Shown here: piece after piece, positions 17,129-26,635 of the stretch
Numbering within the stretch: position 1 is the first letter of the stretch
Layout of the letters: each line of letters opens with the position of its first letter
NCBI GenBank assembly: GCA_017389705.1
Contig: JAFPEE010000100.1
Coordinates: 26,106 to 90,105, forward strand
Direction of reading: 5' to 3'
From: Prevotella sp.
Lineage (GTDB): Bacteria > Bacteroidota > Bacteroidia > Bacteroidales > Bacteroidaceae
DNA length: 64,000 nt
Notes under the pieces: model-generated
Told to the model about the DNA's origin: nothing
Databases searched by the model: none
The model's input: only the letters and a program-made list of their open reading frames with translations
Program-made: the position numbers and the translations under genes

Positions 17129-18670
17129 ATGAACATCATTGTTGGTATTATTCTAATCGTAGCGGCCCTCATCATTGGTGGCCTCTGCGGATTTATGATT
17201 TTCCGCTTTGTCATCAAAGGGAAATATAATGAGATGATAGAAGCCGCCAAAAAGGAGGCTGAGGTGATTAAGGAAAAGAAACTGCTGGAAGTAAAGGAGA
17301 AGTTCCTGAACAAGAAGGCAGAGTTGGAGAAAGAGGTGCAGCAGCGCAACCAGCACTTCCAACAGAATGAGAACAAGCTGAAGCAGCGCGAGATTTCGCT
17401 CAATCAGCGTCAGGAGGAGATGGGACGCCGCAAGAACGACCTCGACAACCAACAGAACCGCATCGACAACGAGAAGAAGGTGCTGGCCCTGAAGCAGGAC
17501 GAGTTGGAGAAGATGCAGCTGCAGGAGCGTGCCAAGCTTGAAGAGTTGTCCGGACTCTCAGCCGACGAGGCCAAGACCCGTCTGGTGGAGTCGCTCAAGG
17601 ACGAGGCCAAGACCGATGCTGCCGCCTACATCAATGAAATTATGGACGAGGCGAAGCTCAACGCCAATGCCCAGGCCAAGAAAATCATCATCCAGACCAT
17701 TCAGCGTGTTGCCACTGAGACAGCCGTTGAGAACTCTGTTTCCGTGTTCCACATTGAGAATGACGACGTCAAAGGTCGTGTCATTGGTCGTGAGGGTCGT
17801 AACATCCGTGCCCTGGAAGCTGCCTGCGGTGTGGAAATCGTGGTTGACGACACCCCTGAGGCCATCGTCATTTCTGCCTTTGACCCCATCCGTCGTGAGA
17901 CCTGTCGTCTGGCCCTGCACCAGCTGGTAGCCGACGGACGTATACACCCTGCACGCATCGAGGAGGTAGTCGCCAAGGTGAAGAAGCAGCTTGAGAACGA
18001 GATTATCGAGACTGGTAAACGTACCACTATCGACCTCGGAATCCATGGCCTGCATCCTGAGCTCATCCGCATCGTCGGTAAGATGAAGTATCGTTCCTCT
18101 TACGGTCAGAACCTGCTGCAGCATGCTCGCGAGACTGCTAACCTCTGTGCTGTCATGGCTTCTGAGCTGGGCTTGAACCCAAAGAAGGCTAAGCGCGCTG
18201 GTCTGTTGCACGATATTGGTAAGGTGCCCGACGAGGAGAGCGAGCTGCCCCACGCACTCTATGGCGCCAAGATTGCTGAGAAATATAAGGAGAAGCCTGA
18301 CATCTGTAATGCCATCGGTGCCCACCACGACGAGATGGAGATGCAGACTCTGTTGGCTCCCATCGTGCAGATTTGCGATGCCATCTCTGGTGCCCGTCCT
18401 GGTGCCCGCCGTGAGATTGTGGAGGCCTATATCAAGCGTCTGAACGACCTTGAGGCCATCGCTATGAGCTATCCTGGCGTTACCAAGACTTATGCCATCC
18501 AGGCTGGTCGTGAGCTTCGTGTCATTGTCGGTGCCGACAAGATGGACGATGCCGAGACCGAGGCACTGAGTGGACAGATTGCATCGAAGATTCAGAACGA
18601 GATGACCTATCCCGGACAGGTGAAGATTACCGTCATCCGTGAGACCCGTTCTGTAGCCTACGCCAAGTAA
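17129..18670 (+). CDS. rny: Ribonuclease Y
   Basis: A membrane-anchored endoribonuclease that starts mRNA decay. The 513 residues are full length. Residues 1-25 form a transmembrane helix ([20 protein letters not shown]), followed by a long charged coiled coil to about 180. The KH domain contains [15 protein letters not shown] (about 214-228). The HD domain has the metal-binding motif [13 protein letters not shown] and AHHDEME. It is the last gene of the zapA operon and is followed by a strong terminator. Confidence 0.97.
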   Translation: MNIIVGIILIVAALIIGGLCGFMIFRFVIKGKYNEMIEAAKKEAEVIKEKKLLEVKEKFLNKKAELEKEVQQRNQHFQQNENKLKQREISLNQRQEEMGRRKNDLDNQQNRIDNEKKVLALKQDELEKMQLQERAKLEELSGLSADEAKTRLVESLKDEAKTDAAAYINEIMDEAKLNANAQAKKIIIQTIQRVATETAVENSVSVFHIENDDVKGRVIGREGRNIRALEAACGVEIVVDDTPEAIVISAFDPIRRETCRLALHQLVADGRIHPARIEEVVAKVKKQLENEIIETGKRTTIDLGIHGLHPELIRIVGKMKYRSSYGQNLLQHARETANLCAVMASELGLNPKKAKRAGLLHDIGKVPDEESELPHALYGAKIAEKYKEKPDICNAIGAHHDEMEMQTLLAPIVQICDAISGARPGARREIVEAYIKRLNDLEAIAMSYPGVTKTYAIQAGRELRVIVGADKMDDAETEALSGQIASKIQNEMTYPGQVKITVIRETRSVAYAK

Positions 18671-18694
18671 ACAGTAACGTTTGTTCATATAAAG

Positions 18695-18727
18695 AAAAGA
18701 GGTAATGCCTGTAGCGTTACCTCTTTT
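18695..18727 (+). terminator. Rho-independent terminator after rny
   Basis: AAAAGAGGTAA (18695-18705) pairs with TTACCTCTTTT (18717-18727). The 11-bp stem, extended by a GC pair, is followed by further T. It also faces the converging DUF4251 gene and may serve both strands. Confidence 0.8.
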
Positions 18728-18765
18728 TGCGTTTCTGTGACTTCCCGGCTTTGTGGTCTGCGGGT

Positions 18766-19254
18766 TTAGTCGTCCATGTCCAGGTTGCCGCTATAGCTGA
18801 TAGGCTCACGCTCACGCGACATCAGGTCGATAGTCGTGCTGCCGTTGTCAAACACTTCCAGCTCGTATTTCAGGTCATCCTCACCATTGTCCGTATGGAT
18901 GGTGATGTGCGTGGTGCCCTTTAGGTTCTTTACAGCCTTGTAGTCCTTGATTGGAGCCGTGAAGTTCAGCCCCTGTCCGCCACCGTAGGGTATATTGTAT
19001 GCCCTGCCGAAGTAGGGCAGATACGACACCAGCGTGTCGCCCCTCACCTCTAAGGAATAGTTCGACGTTACGTTGACAGCACTCCCTGCCCGTGGATACA
19101 TCATCTCCACATTCACCGTATAGTGCCTGTCCGTCAGCATCCTATCCACCTGTTGCGCTATCTTTGCCTGCCTCTCAGCCTTCTGGGCACTTGTCAGCGT
19201 GCTGCATGCCCCTAAGACAACAGCTCCCATCAGCATCATTATTACTTTCTTCAT
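18766..19254 (-). CDS. DUF4251 lipoprotein
   Basis: A 162-residue exported protein. I take the start at MKKVIMMLMGAVVLGACS because the result is a clean lipoprotein signal peptide with Cys at 17; an ATG 12 bp upstream would only add MQLT. The body matches the DUF4251 family of Bacteroidetes (MYPRAGSAVNVTSNYSLEVR, then YLPYFGRAYNIPYGGGQGLN), a small beta-rich domain of unknown function. It is a single-gene unit with -7 box TATCTTTG on the minus strand at 19290-19283. Confidence 0.85.
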   Translation of the reverse strand: MKKVIMMLMGAVVLGACSTLTSAQKAERQAKIAQQVDRMLTDRHYTVNVEMMYPRAGSAVNVTSNYSLEVRGDTLVSYLPYFGRAYNIPYGGGQGLNFTAPIKDYKAVKNLKGTTHITIHTDNGEDDLKYELEVFDNGSTTIDLMSREREPISYSGNLDMDD

Positions 19255-19343
19255 TGTCAACTGCACTTTATGTTTCTTGCTGCAAAGATAGCAATAATTC
19301 TCAAAACAGCGGTTGTGCTGAGATAAAAAAGTTTGTTTTTCCT

Positions 19344-19374
19344 TTTGTATTGTGCTGGGTTTTCACTATCTTTG
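19344..19374 (+). promoter_or_regulatory. Promoter of ald
   Basis: TTTG at 19344-19347, a 19-bp spacer and TATCTTTG at 19367-19374 form a full Bacteroidetes promoter 33 bp upstream of the ald ATG. Confidence 0.7.
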
Positions 19375-19407
19375 CAAACGTAAAGTATAAACTTAAGGCA
19401 TAAGACT

Positions 19408-20517
19408 ATGTGTAAGGTAGGAATTCCCAAGGAGATTAAGAACAACGAGAATCGTGTGGGCATGACGCCGTCAGGTGTTGCCGAGTTGGTACGTCGTGGA
19501 CATCAGGTCTACGTGCAGCATACTGCAGGGGAGGGCAGTGGTTTCAGCGATGAGGCTTACCAGAAGGTGGGCGCCCAGATTCTGCCTGCCATAGAGGATG
19601 TCTATGCGCAGGCTGACATGATAGTCAAGGTGAAGGAGCCTATCGAGCCCGAATATCCTTTGGTAAGGAAGGGACAGGTGGTGTTCACCTACTTCCATTT
19701 CGCTTGTGAGGAAGAGCTGACACGCGCCATGTTGAAGAGTGGTGCCACGTGTATAGCCTACGAGACGGTAGAGAAGGATGACCACTCGCTGCCTCTGCTG
19801 ATTCCGATGAGCGAGGTGGCAGGGCGTATGGCTACGCAGAATGGTGCCTACTATCTGCAGAAGACCCAGGGCGGCAAGGGTAAGCTGATGGCTGGTGTGC
19901 CTGGCGTGAAACCTGCCCGTGTGCTGGTGCTGGGTGGTGGTACGGTAGGCGAGGCTGCTGCCCGTATTGCTGCTGGCATGGGTGCCGAGGTGACCATTGC
20001 CGACGTCTCTCTGCCCCGTCTGAAGCAGCTGGCTGCTGAGATGCCTGCCAATGTGCATACGCTGTATAGCTCGGAGCATAACATCCGTCAGGAGCTTCCC
20101 ACCACGGATATTGTCGTCGGCTCTGTGCTCATTCCTGGCGATGCTGCTCCCAAGCTGATAACGAAGGATATGCTGGCGCTGATGGAGAAAGGAACGGTGC
20201 TGGTTGATGTGGCCATCGACCAGGGTGGCTGCTTCGAGACGTCGCATCCCACGACGCATAGCGAGCCTGTCTACATGGTGGATGGTATCGTACATTATGC
20301 CGTAGCCAACATTCCAGGTGCAGTACCTAACACGTCGACAATAGCCCTGACCAACGCCACGTTGCGTTATGCCATAGCCTTGGCCGACAAGGGGTGGCAA
20401 CAGGCTTGCCGCGACGACGTAGCATTGGCCCGTGGTGTGAATATGGTGGATGGCAAGTGTACCTATGAGGCTGTTGCCAAGGTGTGGAACCTTCCCTATA
20501 CACCTTTGGAGCTGTAA
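19408..20517 (+). CDS. ald: Alanine dehydrogenase
   Basis: Converts L-alanine to pyruvate and ammonia with NAD+ (and the reverse). The 369 residues match the family. Visible are VGIPKEIKNNENRVGMTPSG at the N-terminus, KVKEP with the catalytic Lys, TYFHFA with the catalytic His, and the NAD-binding Rossmann loop VLVLGGGTVGEAAARIAAGMG (about 172-192). The C-terminal DQGGCFETSHPTTHSEP block is characteristic. The secreted subtilase gene follows 30 bp later and may be co-transcribed. Confidence 0.96.
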   Translation: MCKVGIPKEIKNNENRVGMTPSGVAELVRRGHQVYVQHTAGEGSGFSDEAYQKVGAQILPAIEDVYAQADMIVKVKEPIEPEYPLVRKGQVVFTYFHFACEEELTRAMLKSGATCIAYETVEKDDHSLPLLIPMSEVAGRMATQNGAYYLQKTQGGKGKLMAGVPGVKPARVLVLGGGTVGEAAARIAAGMGAEVTIADVSLPRLKQLAAEMPANVHTLYSSEHNIRQELPTTDIVVGSVLIPGDAAPKLITKDMLALMEKGTVLVDVAIDQGGCFETSHPTTHSEPVYMVDGIVHYAVANIPGAVPNTSTIALTNATLRYAIALADKGWQQACRDDVALARGVNMVDGKCTYEAVAKVWNLPYTPLEL

Positions 20518-20546
20518 GGATAAAGTGTCAATTAAAATAGGTAAGA

Positions 20547-22565
20547 ATGAGAAGATTATGGCTGTTGGCTGTCGTGTTGCTTGGTTGTGTGGCACTGATG
20601 GCTGAAGAGAAAGAGAAACTGTCGCATCACATCAGACAATTGATGACACAGGATGCCCACGGCAGACGAGCTATGGGTGTGACTGGCGAGAAGGTATGTG
20701 CCTTTGTCAGGTTTACGACGACAGATGGTGAGGGACTCTTGGCGGCTTATGGCTGTGAGAAAGTGTCACAGATAGGCGATATCTATATTGCCAACATTCC
20801 CGTTGAGCAAATCGCTGCGATGGCAGCTTCCGATCAGGTGGAACGTATAGAGGCCAACCTGAGTGGCAAGCTGACTAACGACCGTTCCCCACTATGGGTG
20901 GACAATACGCCAGTCTATTCGGGCACTGGACTGCCAGAGGGTAAAGGCTATGATGGAACGGGTGTGTTGCTGGGTATTGTCGACTTAGGTTTCGATGTGA
21001 CGCATCCGGCATTCTATTCTACGGATGGCAGCACCTATCGCATCAAGGCATTTGTCGATGAGAATGCGAATAAGGAAGAAACCCGAGGAGTGAAGACACC
21101 CTTAGGACGTGAGTATACCACCCAAGAGGACATTCTGAATAATCGGTATGTGGGTGACTCTTTGGCGAACCACGCCACCCACTGCCTGGGAACGGCAGCA
21201 GGTAGCGGCTATGGTTCGCCCTATCGGGGCATTGCCTATGGGGCCGACATCTTTGCCATCAGCTCGCAGAATGCCGGAAACGACCTTTATGCCAACTCTG
21301 CCGACCAGACGGCACGCATGAAGCGTATTTTCGACTACGCCACGGAGAAAGGCCAGCCCTGCGTCATCACCTATAGCATAGGCTTTAATGACATCCCTGA
21401 AGACTCGAAGCTGTTCAGCGAAGCGCTGGAACAGTTGGTGGGACCAGGCAGGATACTGGTAGCTGCAGCAGGCAACGATGGTTATAAGAACACCTATTGC
21501 ATCAAACCGAAGGGTAAGGATACGGCAGGCTGTGCCTTGGCTATTTCCTCAAACAGTGAGTCTACGGTCTTCCTGGCGAGTGAACAGGCGTTCAAGCTGA
21601 AGTGTTTATCTTGTAAAATAGGAATGGTCTCTGGGAAACCAGAACTCGTGTTGGTGGATTCTGTTACGATTGACTCAGAGAACCTGCCTGTTGACACCGT
21701 CGTGCTGCGTTCCAACAATCTCTTTATCAAGAGAAATGGCTCGTTCTTTACGTTGGTTGACAGGACGGGACCATCAGTCGGTGACTTTTCCGCATTGCTG
21801 ATGGCTATAGAGGGCAAGGAGGCCGAGGTCGAGATGTTTACAGCTAGTTATAATGCTTTCGTCAATTTGACGCCTATACTCATAAGTGATCCACGTTTCA
21901 TGAATTCAGACAACTCGCATAACATCGGTTTGCCAGGAAGCCTGTCGTCCGTTGTTACCGTTGGGGCATTGAATGGGCGGGAGATGTATCTGAATCATGT
22001 TGGAGACACCATCAGCGGTTGGGGAAGGAATACGGCTGAGGGCGCCATCGCCATGTTCTCGTCCCACGGTCCCACAATAGTTGGCGGTCTGATGAAACCC
22101 GATGTGGTGGCCCCAGGAGTCAATGTCATCTCGGCAGGCAACAGTTATTGTGTGAACAGCTATGGTGAAAACATGGTCTGCACAACGTCCTTTAATGGAC
22201 GCGAATATCCTTGGCTGGCCTTGTCGGGTACATCGATGGCTACACCTTGTGTAGCAGGTATCGTGGCTCTGTGGCTGCAAGCAGACCCTACGCTGTCGCC
22301 TGACAGGGTGAAGGAGGTCATCAAAGCTACAAGTAAGCCTATAGAGGTTGACGGCCAGTCGCCTAACATTATCTATGGCTATGGGCTGATAGATGCCTAT
22401 GCTGGTCTAAAAGAAGTGCTGAAAACAGCGACAGGCATAGAAAGCATAGAAAACAGCCACCATGACAATGACAAGTGGTACTCTCTGCAAGGTACGCTCC
22501 TCCATGGCAAACCTACCCAGAAAGGTATCTATGTGCATCAGGGTAAGAAGCTGATGGTTCAATAA
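20547..22565 (+). CDS. Secreted S8 family serine peptidase (subtilase)
   Basis: A 672-residue exported subtilisin-like protease. Residues 1-20 form a signal peptide (LLAVVLLGCVALMA). The catalytic triad is D146 (GIVDLGFDVTHP), H209 (HATHCLGTAAGSG) and S563 (SGTSMATPCVAGI), with the oxyanion Asn in AAAGNDG. The insert of roughly 150 residues between the Asn and the Ser is typical of larger bacterial subtilases. The C-terminal end (WYSLQGTLLHGKPTQKGIYV then HQGKKLMVQ) resembles a type IX sorting tail, as in the EEP protein. It is probably secreted or surface-attached. Confidence 0.9.
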   Translation: MRRLWLLAVVLLGCVALMAEEKEKLSHHIRQLMTQDAHGRRAMGVTGEKVCAFVRFTTTDGEGLLAAYGCEKVSQIGDIYIANIPVEQIAAMAASDQVERIEANLSGKLTNDRSPLWVDNTPVYSGTGLPEGKGYDGTGVLLGIVDLGFDVTHPAFYSTDGSTYRIKAFVDENANKEETRGVKTPLGREYTTQEDILNNRYVGDSLANHATHCLGTAAGSGYGSPYRGIAYGADIFAISSQNAGNDLYANSADQTARMKRIFDYATEKGQPCVITYSIGFNDIPEDSKLFSEALEQLVGPGRILVAAAGNDGYKNTYCIKPKGKDTAGCALAISSNSESTVFLASEQAFKLKCLSCKIGMVSGKPELVLVDSVTIDSENLPVDTVVLRSNNLFIKRNGSFFTLVDRTGPSVGDFSALLMAIEGKEAEVEMFTASYNAFVNLTPILISDPRFMNSDNSHNIGLPGSLSSVVTVGALNGREMYLNHVGDTISGWGRNTAEGAIAMFSSHGPTIVGGLMKPDVVAPGVNVISAGNSYCVNSYGENMVCTTSFNGREYPWLALSGTSMATPCVAGIVALWLQADPTLSPDRVKEVIKATSKPIEVDGQSPNIIYGYGLIDAYAGLKEVLKTATGIESIENSHHDNDKWYSLQGTLLHGKPTQKGIYVHQGKKLMVQ

Positions 22566-22578
22566 ACCGTTTGCCTCA

Positions 22579-24594
22579 CTAGAGGCAAACGGTTATTTCT
22601 TGATCTTTTTCGATGTGTATGCGCTGGTCACCCACGATGAGCCAGCCCGTACCTTCGTTGGCGTGCACTTTAACCTGCTGTTTATCCATATAGACATGGA
22701 TGAGTCCATGTGGTGTGGGTACATCGCCTTCCATCCAGTCCAGATCGCCTAACGTTGGACGTACCTCAAACTCCTCGTAGCCAGGCTTGGTGGGCTTGAC
22801 GCCAAGGTAGTACTTGCCTAGCAGATAGACGGGTGAGGCTCCCCAGGCGTGGCACAAAGACTTACCATAGGGACGTCCGTACATGGCCAGGTGTTGGGTG
22901 CCTGTCTCGGAGGGTACGTATTTCTCCCAGAACGAGGTGGCGCCTTCTTTTAACATGCCTCCCCAATAATCGCGCATCTCTTTGAGCACCTCTTGGTGGT
23001 AGCCCATCAGGCAGAGCGTCTCCAGCTCGTAGAAACGCATGTAGGGCGTGGTGATGGGGTCGATGGCGGGGTTGAGCATGACGGTCTGCATAATCTCCCT
23101 GCGTTCCTCTTCGTACGACAGACCATAGAGGATGGCAAACATATTGGGGAACTTGGTAATCTGCCGGTTCATCTGACCGTCTTCGATGGCATGCAGGTAG
23201 GCTTGCTGCTCATAGCTCCAGAAGGTCTGCTTAATCTTATTGCGCAGCACTTCGCTCTTGACACGGTAGTCGCTCTTGATGCCAAGGAGTTTGGCACAGG
23301 TGGCCATCGTCTCCATCGCTTTCATGAAGAGAATTTGCTCGAAGCACAGCGTACCCCGCTTGTGCATGGGGAAGTCCACCCAGTCGACGAAAATCCAGTC
23401 GTCGGGTTGTCCTTCTGCCATGCCTTCCTGATTGGTTCGGCTGAGCACATAGTCCATCAGCGTCACCATGCGTGGCCACATCTCGCGGACGAAGTCGATG
23501 TCGGCAGTATAGTGGTAGTAGTCCAGGATGGACTTGAACCAGTAGAAGGTGTAGTCCATGATGGTGTTGACGTGAGCCGTCACAGGGTCCTTGCCTCGCA
23601 GCTGACGAATGGTGCGCTTGACACACTCCGTGTCGAAACGCAGGTAGTAGTTCATGAGGTAGCTTTGTATGGCATCACCCGACCATGTCCAGCGGTCGCG
23701 CTTGATGCCGTCCATGAAGAACTCACGGGTGGTGAGGTCCATGGTGTAGGCTGCCACTTCCCAGATGCGGTTCAGCTCGTCGTCGGAGCAACGGAACGAG
23801 CCGCTATGCTGCAGGTCTTGCTGCGCATACTCGTAATCCATCAGCACCTCGTCGTATTCTGCTCCGTTCTCCTTTTCTATATACACATAGCGGAAAGCCT
23901 TGCTGTCCAACCTTCCTCCCTCGCATAACACATCGAGTGTCTCGCAATGTTCCTTGTCCAAGGCCTCTTCAGCACTCTCTCCGTAGTAGATGCGGACACA
24001 ACCTTTCAGCCCTTTTATTTTGAGATAGCCGAAAGTCTCTCGTCCGAAATCGTATAGGCCATGATCCTCTCTGACAGGTCGCTGCTCTTTAGTGATTAAG
24101 CGGTAACTGGAAGGCGGCGTGTCGATGCTGTCGAAGTTCCAATGGGCAGCAGGCACGTAGATGCCTGAGCCATGTGCCACGCCGTTCTCGTCAATCCACA
24201 GCTTGTCCTCGTAGGTGGCCAGCCAGCTGGAGTCCGTCCGGATGGTGTTGCCGTCGATGAAGAGGGCTGGGGGAGTGGCTTGGTTCCATACCTTCAGGTT
24301 CAGCTTGTGCTCGCCCTTGGGAACGGTGAAGGTCTTCGGCATACCGAACTGCAGCTTGCCGTCGAGCATGAGGTTGAACCGTCCCTCGCAGGCAATGGTG
24401 ATGGTTTCTTGCTCTTCCAGCGTAAAAGCCTTCGAGAATTCTACCGTCACGTAGTGTGAGTCTTGTTTCCAGAACGGTGGAAACATGGCGCCTCGCTCCG
24501 TTCTGCGGTTGTTGAAGATGTTGCCGAGCCACACTTCGAAGTCGCCCGGATACCATATCCATGTTGCCTTTTGGCTATTTGGTGATGCCTGCAT
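22579..24594 (-). CDS. Alpha-L-rhamnosidase, GH78 family
   Basis: A 671-residue glycoside hydrolase that removes terminal L-rhamnose from rhamnogalacturonan or rhamnosides. The (alpha/alpha)6 catalytic part contains FFMDGIKRDRWTWSGDAIQS with the catalytic acid region around D295. The N-terminal part has beta-sandwich character and the C-terminal part ends in a small beta domain (VRPTLGDLDWMEGDVPTPHG). No signal peptide is present, so it probably works in the cytoplasm. Its start lies 20 bp inside the end of the beta-helix gene, indicating coupled expression. The shorter length than most GH78 enzymes suggests fewer accessory domains. Confidence 0.88.
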   Translation of the reverse strand: MQASPNSQKATWIWYPGDFEVWLGNIFNNRRTERGAMFPPFWKQDSHYVTVEFSKAFTLEEQETITIACEGRFNLMLDGKLQFGMPKTFTVPKGEHKLNLKVWNQATPPALFIDGNTIRTDSSWLATYEDKLWIDENGVAHGSGIYVPAAHWNFDSIDTPPSSYRLITKEQRPVREDHGLYDFGRETFGYLKIKGLKGCVRIYYGESAEEALDKEHCETLDVLCEGGRLDSKAFRYVYIEKENGAEYDEVLMDYEYAQQDLQHSGSFRCSDDELNRIWEVAAYTMDLTTREFFMDGIKRDRWTWSGDAIQSYLMNYYLRFDTECVKRTIRQLRGKDPVTAHVNTIMDYTFYWFKSILDYYHYTADIDFVREMWPRMVTLMDYVLSRTNQEGMAEGQPDDWIFVDWVDFPMHKRGTLCFEQILFMKAMETMATCAKLLGIKSDYRVKSEVLRNKIKQTFWSYEQQAYLHAIEDGQMNRQITKFPNMFAILYGLSYEEERREIMQTVMLNPAIDPITTPYMRFYELETLCLMGYHQEVLKEMRDYWGGMLKEGATSFWEKYVPSETGTQHLAMYGRPYGKSLCHAWGASPVYLLGKYYLGVKPTKPGYEEFEVRPTLGDLDWMEGDVPTPHGLIHVYMDKQQVKVHANEGTGWLIVGDQRIHIEKDQEITVCL

Positions 24595-26350
24595 GGTGTT
24601 TGATGTTTTCGTTTACTTGCGGTCCGTTGTTCTCCCAGATGTTGCCAGGACCATTGGCATTCTTCAGGAATTTCTCCTCTGGTGTCCAGTTGTCCTTGAG
24701 GGTGATATTGCTCGATCCCTCGTCGGTGTAGAGGTAGAACCAGTGGTTAGGGTCGTGCACGTAAGAGGGCTTGGCAATGTCGCGCACCACATTCTCTGAT
24801 ATAACGGTGCCGGGCTGATTGCCGAGGGTATAGATGCCGGCACAGTCGTACATGTGCTGGGCGTAGTTGTAGATGAGGTTGGCATGCACCCTGTTGTCCT
24901 TCATGCACACCAGGTCGCGGTTCCATCCCCAACCCAACGAGATGCCGGTATAGCTCACGTCGTGGATGGTGTTATGCTCTATATTGATGCCACTGACATA
25001 TCCGGCACAGATGGCTACGCAGCCCCAGTCCTCGTTGGTGACATTGTAGAACTCACAGTTGGTAATCTGCTGACCTGTGCACACCTCGCGGAAGTCGGTG
25101 GGCTGATAGGGCAGGTGGGTCTCCAGTCCCTCGGGAGAGAACGAGCCGCTGACGTAGCCATTCATGGCGATATCCGTGAAGGTCGTATTTGTCACGGTTC
25201 CTCCGCGACACCCTTCTACATAGTCCAGGCCGGTGCCTCCCAAGTGCTCAAAGCGGCATCCGTCGAAATGAATGTTCTCCGTGTGGCGCAGCTCCACGGC
25301 AGCATCGGCACGTCCCAGCCATCCCTGGTTGTCCAGCTTGTGGTTGTTGGGACGGTCTATCTGCGGACGCAGCTTATAGGCCTCCGTCAGATACATGCCG
25401 GCCTGCAGGGGCACATGGCCTTTCTCTGAAGGGCGCATCCAGGTAGTATGGCTGAAGGTGATACCTTTTATGTTGATGTTGCGCACGGGGTGCTCGGCCG
25501 AGCCAATGCACTCAACCAGCGTTTCCAGAACGGGTACTATGGCCTCGTTGATGACCTCACCCTTGTTGGGCATGTAATAAACTTTGTGGGTACGGATGTC
25601 GTAGTACCACTCGCCAGGCTCGTCCAACAGCTCTATGGCATTGGTCAGGTAGAATGGTGACGGATGGCCCGTGTTGGGTGTCATAGGCGAGGGCCACGGG
25701 TGCTCGAACTGCAGCTTGGCCTCCGGGTTGTGAAAACGCACGGCAGCAGAGTCACCGTCTGGCGTGATGCTCTTGATGCGCAGGTTGCTCGTACACCACA
25801 TCTCGTGTAGCACCATCTCGGCATATTGGCAATTGGCTTTTAGCTGATGGCTGTTGGCCATAAGTTTCTCCACCGCCTTCTTAGGTACCCAGAGTATGTG
25901 GTTCTTCTTGTCGTAGGTGCGGATGCGGTTCATCTGCTCAAAGGGGTCGCCGCCTGAGTTGCTTACATCAATGTCGCGCGCTCTTACCGCTTTCTGTCCG
26001 TTCACCCAAAGCTGACGGAAGTCCACAGGACGACCGTTGAAGTCGGGCACGTCAGCAACCAGGAGCTTCCCTTGCTTCTTCCACCCCGTAATCTTCATGC
26101 CTCCGCTGATGACAGCGTTCTGGCCAATGATGCTTAACCCGCTGTCTTCGGGCCTGAGCCTGAGCGGCTCATACAAGCGATAGACACCTGCCGAGAGGTG
26201 AATCGTCACCTCCCCGGCCTTCCCCAGCCGCCTCATCTCACGGGCCTTCCTCACGGCGTCCGTCAGTGACGAGTCGGGAGTGATACGAATGTCAGCAGCC
26301 TGCGTCAGCAGGCAGAACAAAGTGCTGACCAGAAGAAAAACCTGTCTCAT
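24575..26350 (-). CDS. Secreted right-handed parallel beta-helix protein (GH141/pectin-lyase fold), copy 1
   Basis: A 591-residue protein with a signal peptide (1-18, ending TQAA). It opens with DSSLTDAVRKAREMRRLGKA, then HLSAGVYRLYEPLRLRPEDSG, the typical start of a secreted beta-helix enzyme, and continues with repeated turns of the helix (NIKGITFSHTTW, GTVTNTTFTDIAMNGYVSG, INIEHNTIHDVSYTGISLGW). The fold is used by pectate lyases and by glycosidase families such as GH141 and GH110; the exact family is not certain. It shares architecture with the protein at 47573-49081. A short in-frame insertion of the ANSxQLxAN repeat type lies at residues 163-175. It begins the operon with the GH78 enzyme. 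Confidence 0.78.
   Translation of the reverse strand: MRQVFLLVSTLFCLLTQAADIRITPDSSLTDAVRKAREMRRLGKAGEVTIHLSAGVYRLYEPLRLRPEDSGLSIIGQNAVISGGMKITGWKKQGKLLVADVPDFNGRPVDFRQLWVNGQKAVRARDIDVSNSGGDPFEQMNRIRTYDKKNHILWVPKKAVEKLMANSHQLKANCQYAEMVLHEMWCTSNLRIKSITPDGDSAAVRFHNPEAKLQFEHPWPSPMTPNTGHPSPFYLTNAIELLDEPGEWYYDIRTHKVYYMPNKGEVINEAIVPVLETLVECIGSAEHPVRNINIKGITFSHTTWMRPSEKGHVPLQAGMYLTEAYKLRPQIDRPNNHKLDNQGWLGRADAAVELRHTENIHFDGCRFEHLGGTGLDYVEGCRGGTVTNTTFTDIAMNGYVSGSFSPEGLETHLPYQPTDFREVCTGQQITNCEFYNVTNEDWGCVAICAGYVSGINIEHNTIHDVSYTGISLGWGWNRDLVCMKDNRVHANLIYNYAQHMYDCAGIYTLGNQPGTVISENVVRDIAKPSYVHDPNHWFYLYTDEGSSNITLKDNWTPEEKFLKNANGPGNIWENNGPQVNENIKHHAGITK
25825..25862. repeat. In-frame copy of the TTGGC/TAGCTG junction repeat inside the beta-helix gene
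   Basis: The bases read ATTGGCAATTGGCTTTTAGC and continue TGATGGCTGTTGGC, the same word family as the intergenic repeats at 7361-7412 and 10149-10202. It is translated as MANSHQLKANCQY. Confidence 0.55.
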
Positions 26351-26359
26351 ATATCATAA

Positions 26360-26386
26360 AGACGCTCCTGTCGCAAAAATGTCATC
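26360..26386 (-). promoter_or_regulatory. ECF-like bipartite element before the beta-helix/GH78 operon
   Basis: On the minus strand: GATGACATTT (26386-26377), 12 bp, CGTCT (26364-26360). The pattern matches the elements at 49089-49115 and 61418-61444 exactly in the two boxes and the spacing. The CGTCT box ends 9 bp before the ATG at 26350, so transcription from an ECF-type -10 here would give an mRNA with almost no leader. Confidence 0.55.
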
Positions 26387-26407
26387 GGAGAACCGCCTGC
26401 TTAGCCG

Positions 26408-26473
26408 CCGACAAAGCACAGGTTACCTACCGACAAAGCATAGGTTACATGCCGACAAACGACCAGTTACTCG
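26408..26473. repeat. Three tandem 22-bp units
   Basis: The units start at 26408, 26430 and 26452 and share CCGACAAA...GGTTAC (third unit more diverged: CCGACAAACGACCAGTTAC). The period of exactly 22 bp recurs in unrelated repeats at 27734 and 51251. Confidence 0.7.
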
Positions 26474-26532
26474 GCACCTAACTCCTGCTTACTCGTTATG
26501 TAAAGGCTGCTCACATGACGACTAACTTCCCT

Positions 26533-26569
26533 TCGTATTACGACTGAGCACCCTTCAGTCGTAATACGA
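26533..26569. other. Perfect 15-bp inverted repeat with 7-nt loop
   Basis: TCGTATTACGACTGA at 26533-26547 pairs exactly with 26555-26569. TTTTC follows on the plus strand, so it could terminate plus-strand transcription, but no plus-strand gene lies before it. It could also be a protein-binding site. Confidence 0.7.
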
Positions 26570-26635
26570 TTTTCTTCCATCTGTCTCTCCACCATTTTTT
26601 TTCACGAACACCTCAACACCTCACCAACCTGGCCT

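Noticed and set aside
17558-18688. A 376-codon minus-strand ORF
   Set aside because: Antisense to rny, with the codon pattern of a mirrored gene.
19471-20595. A 374-codon minus-strand ORF
   Set aside because: Antisense to ald and the start of the subtilase; sequence rich in His, Arg and Gln as expected of a shadow.
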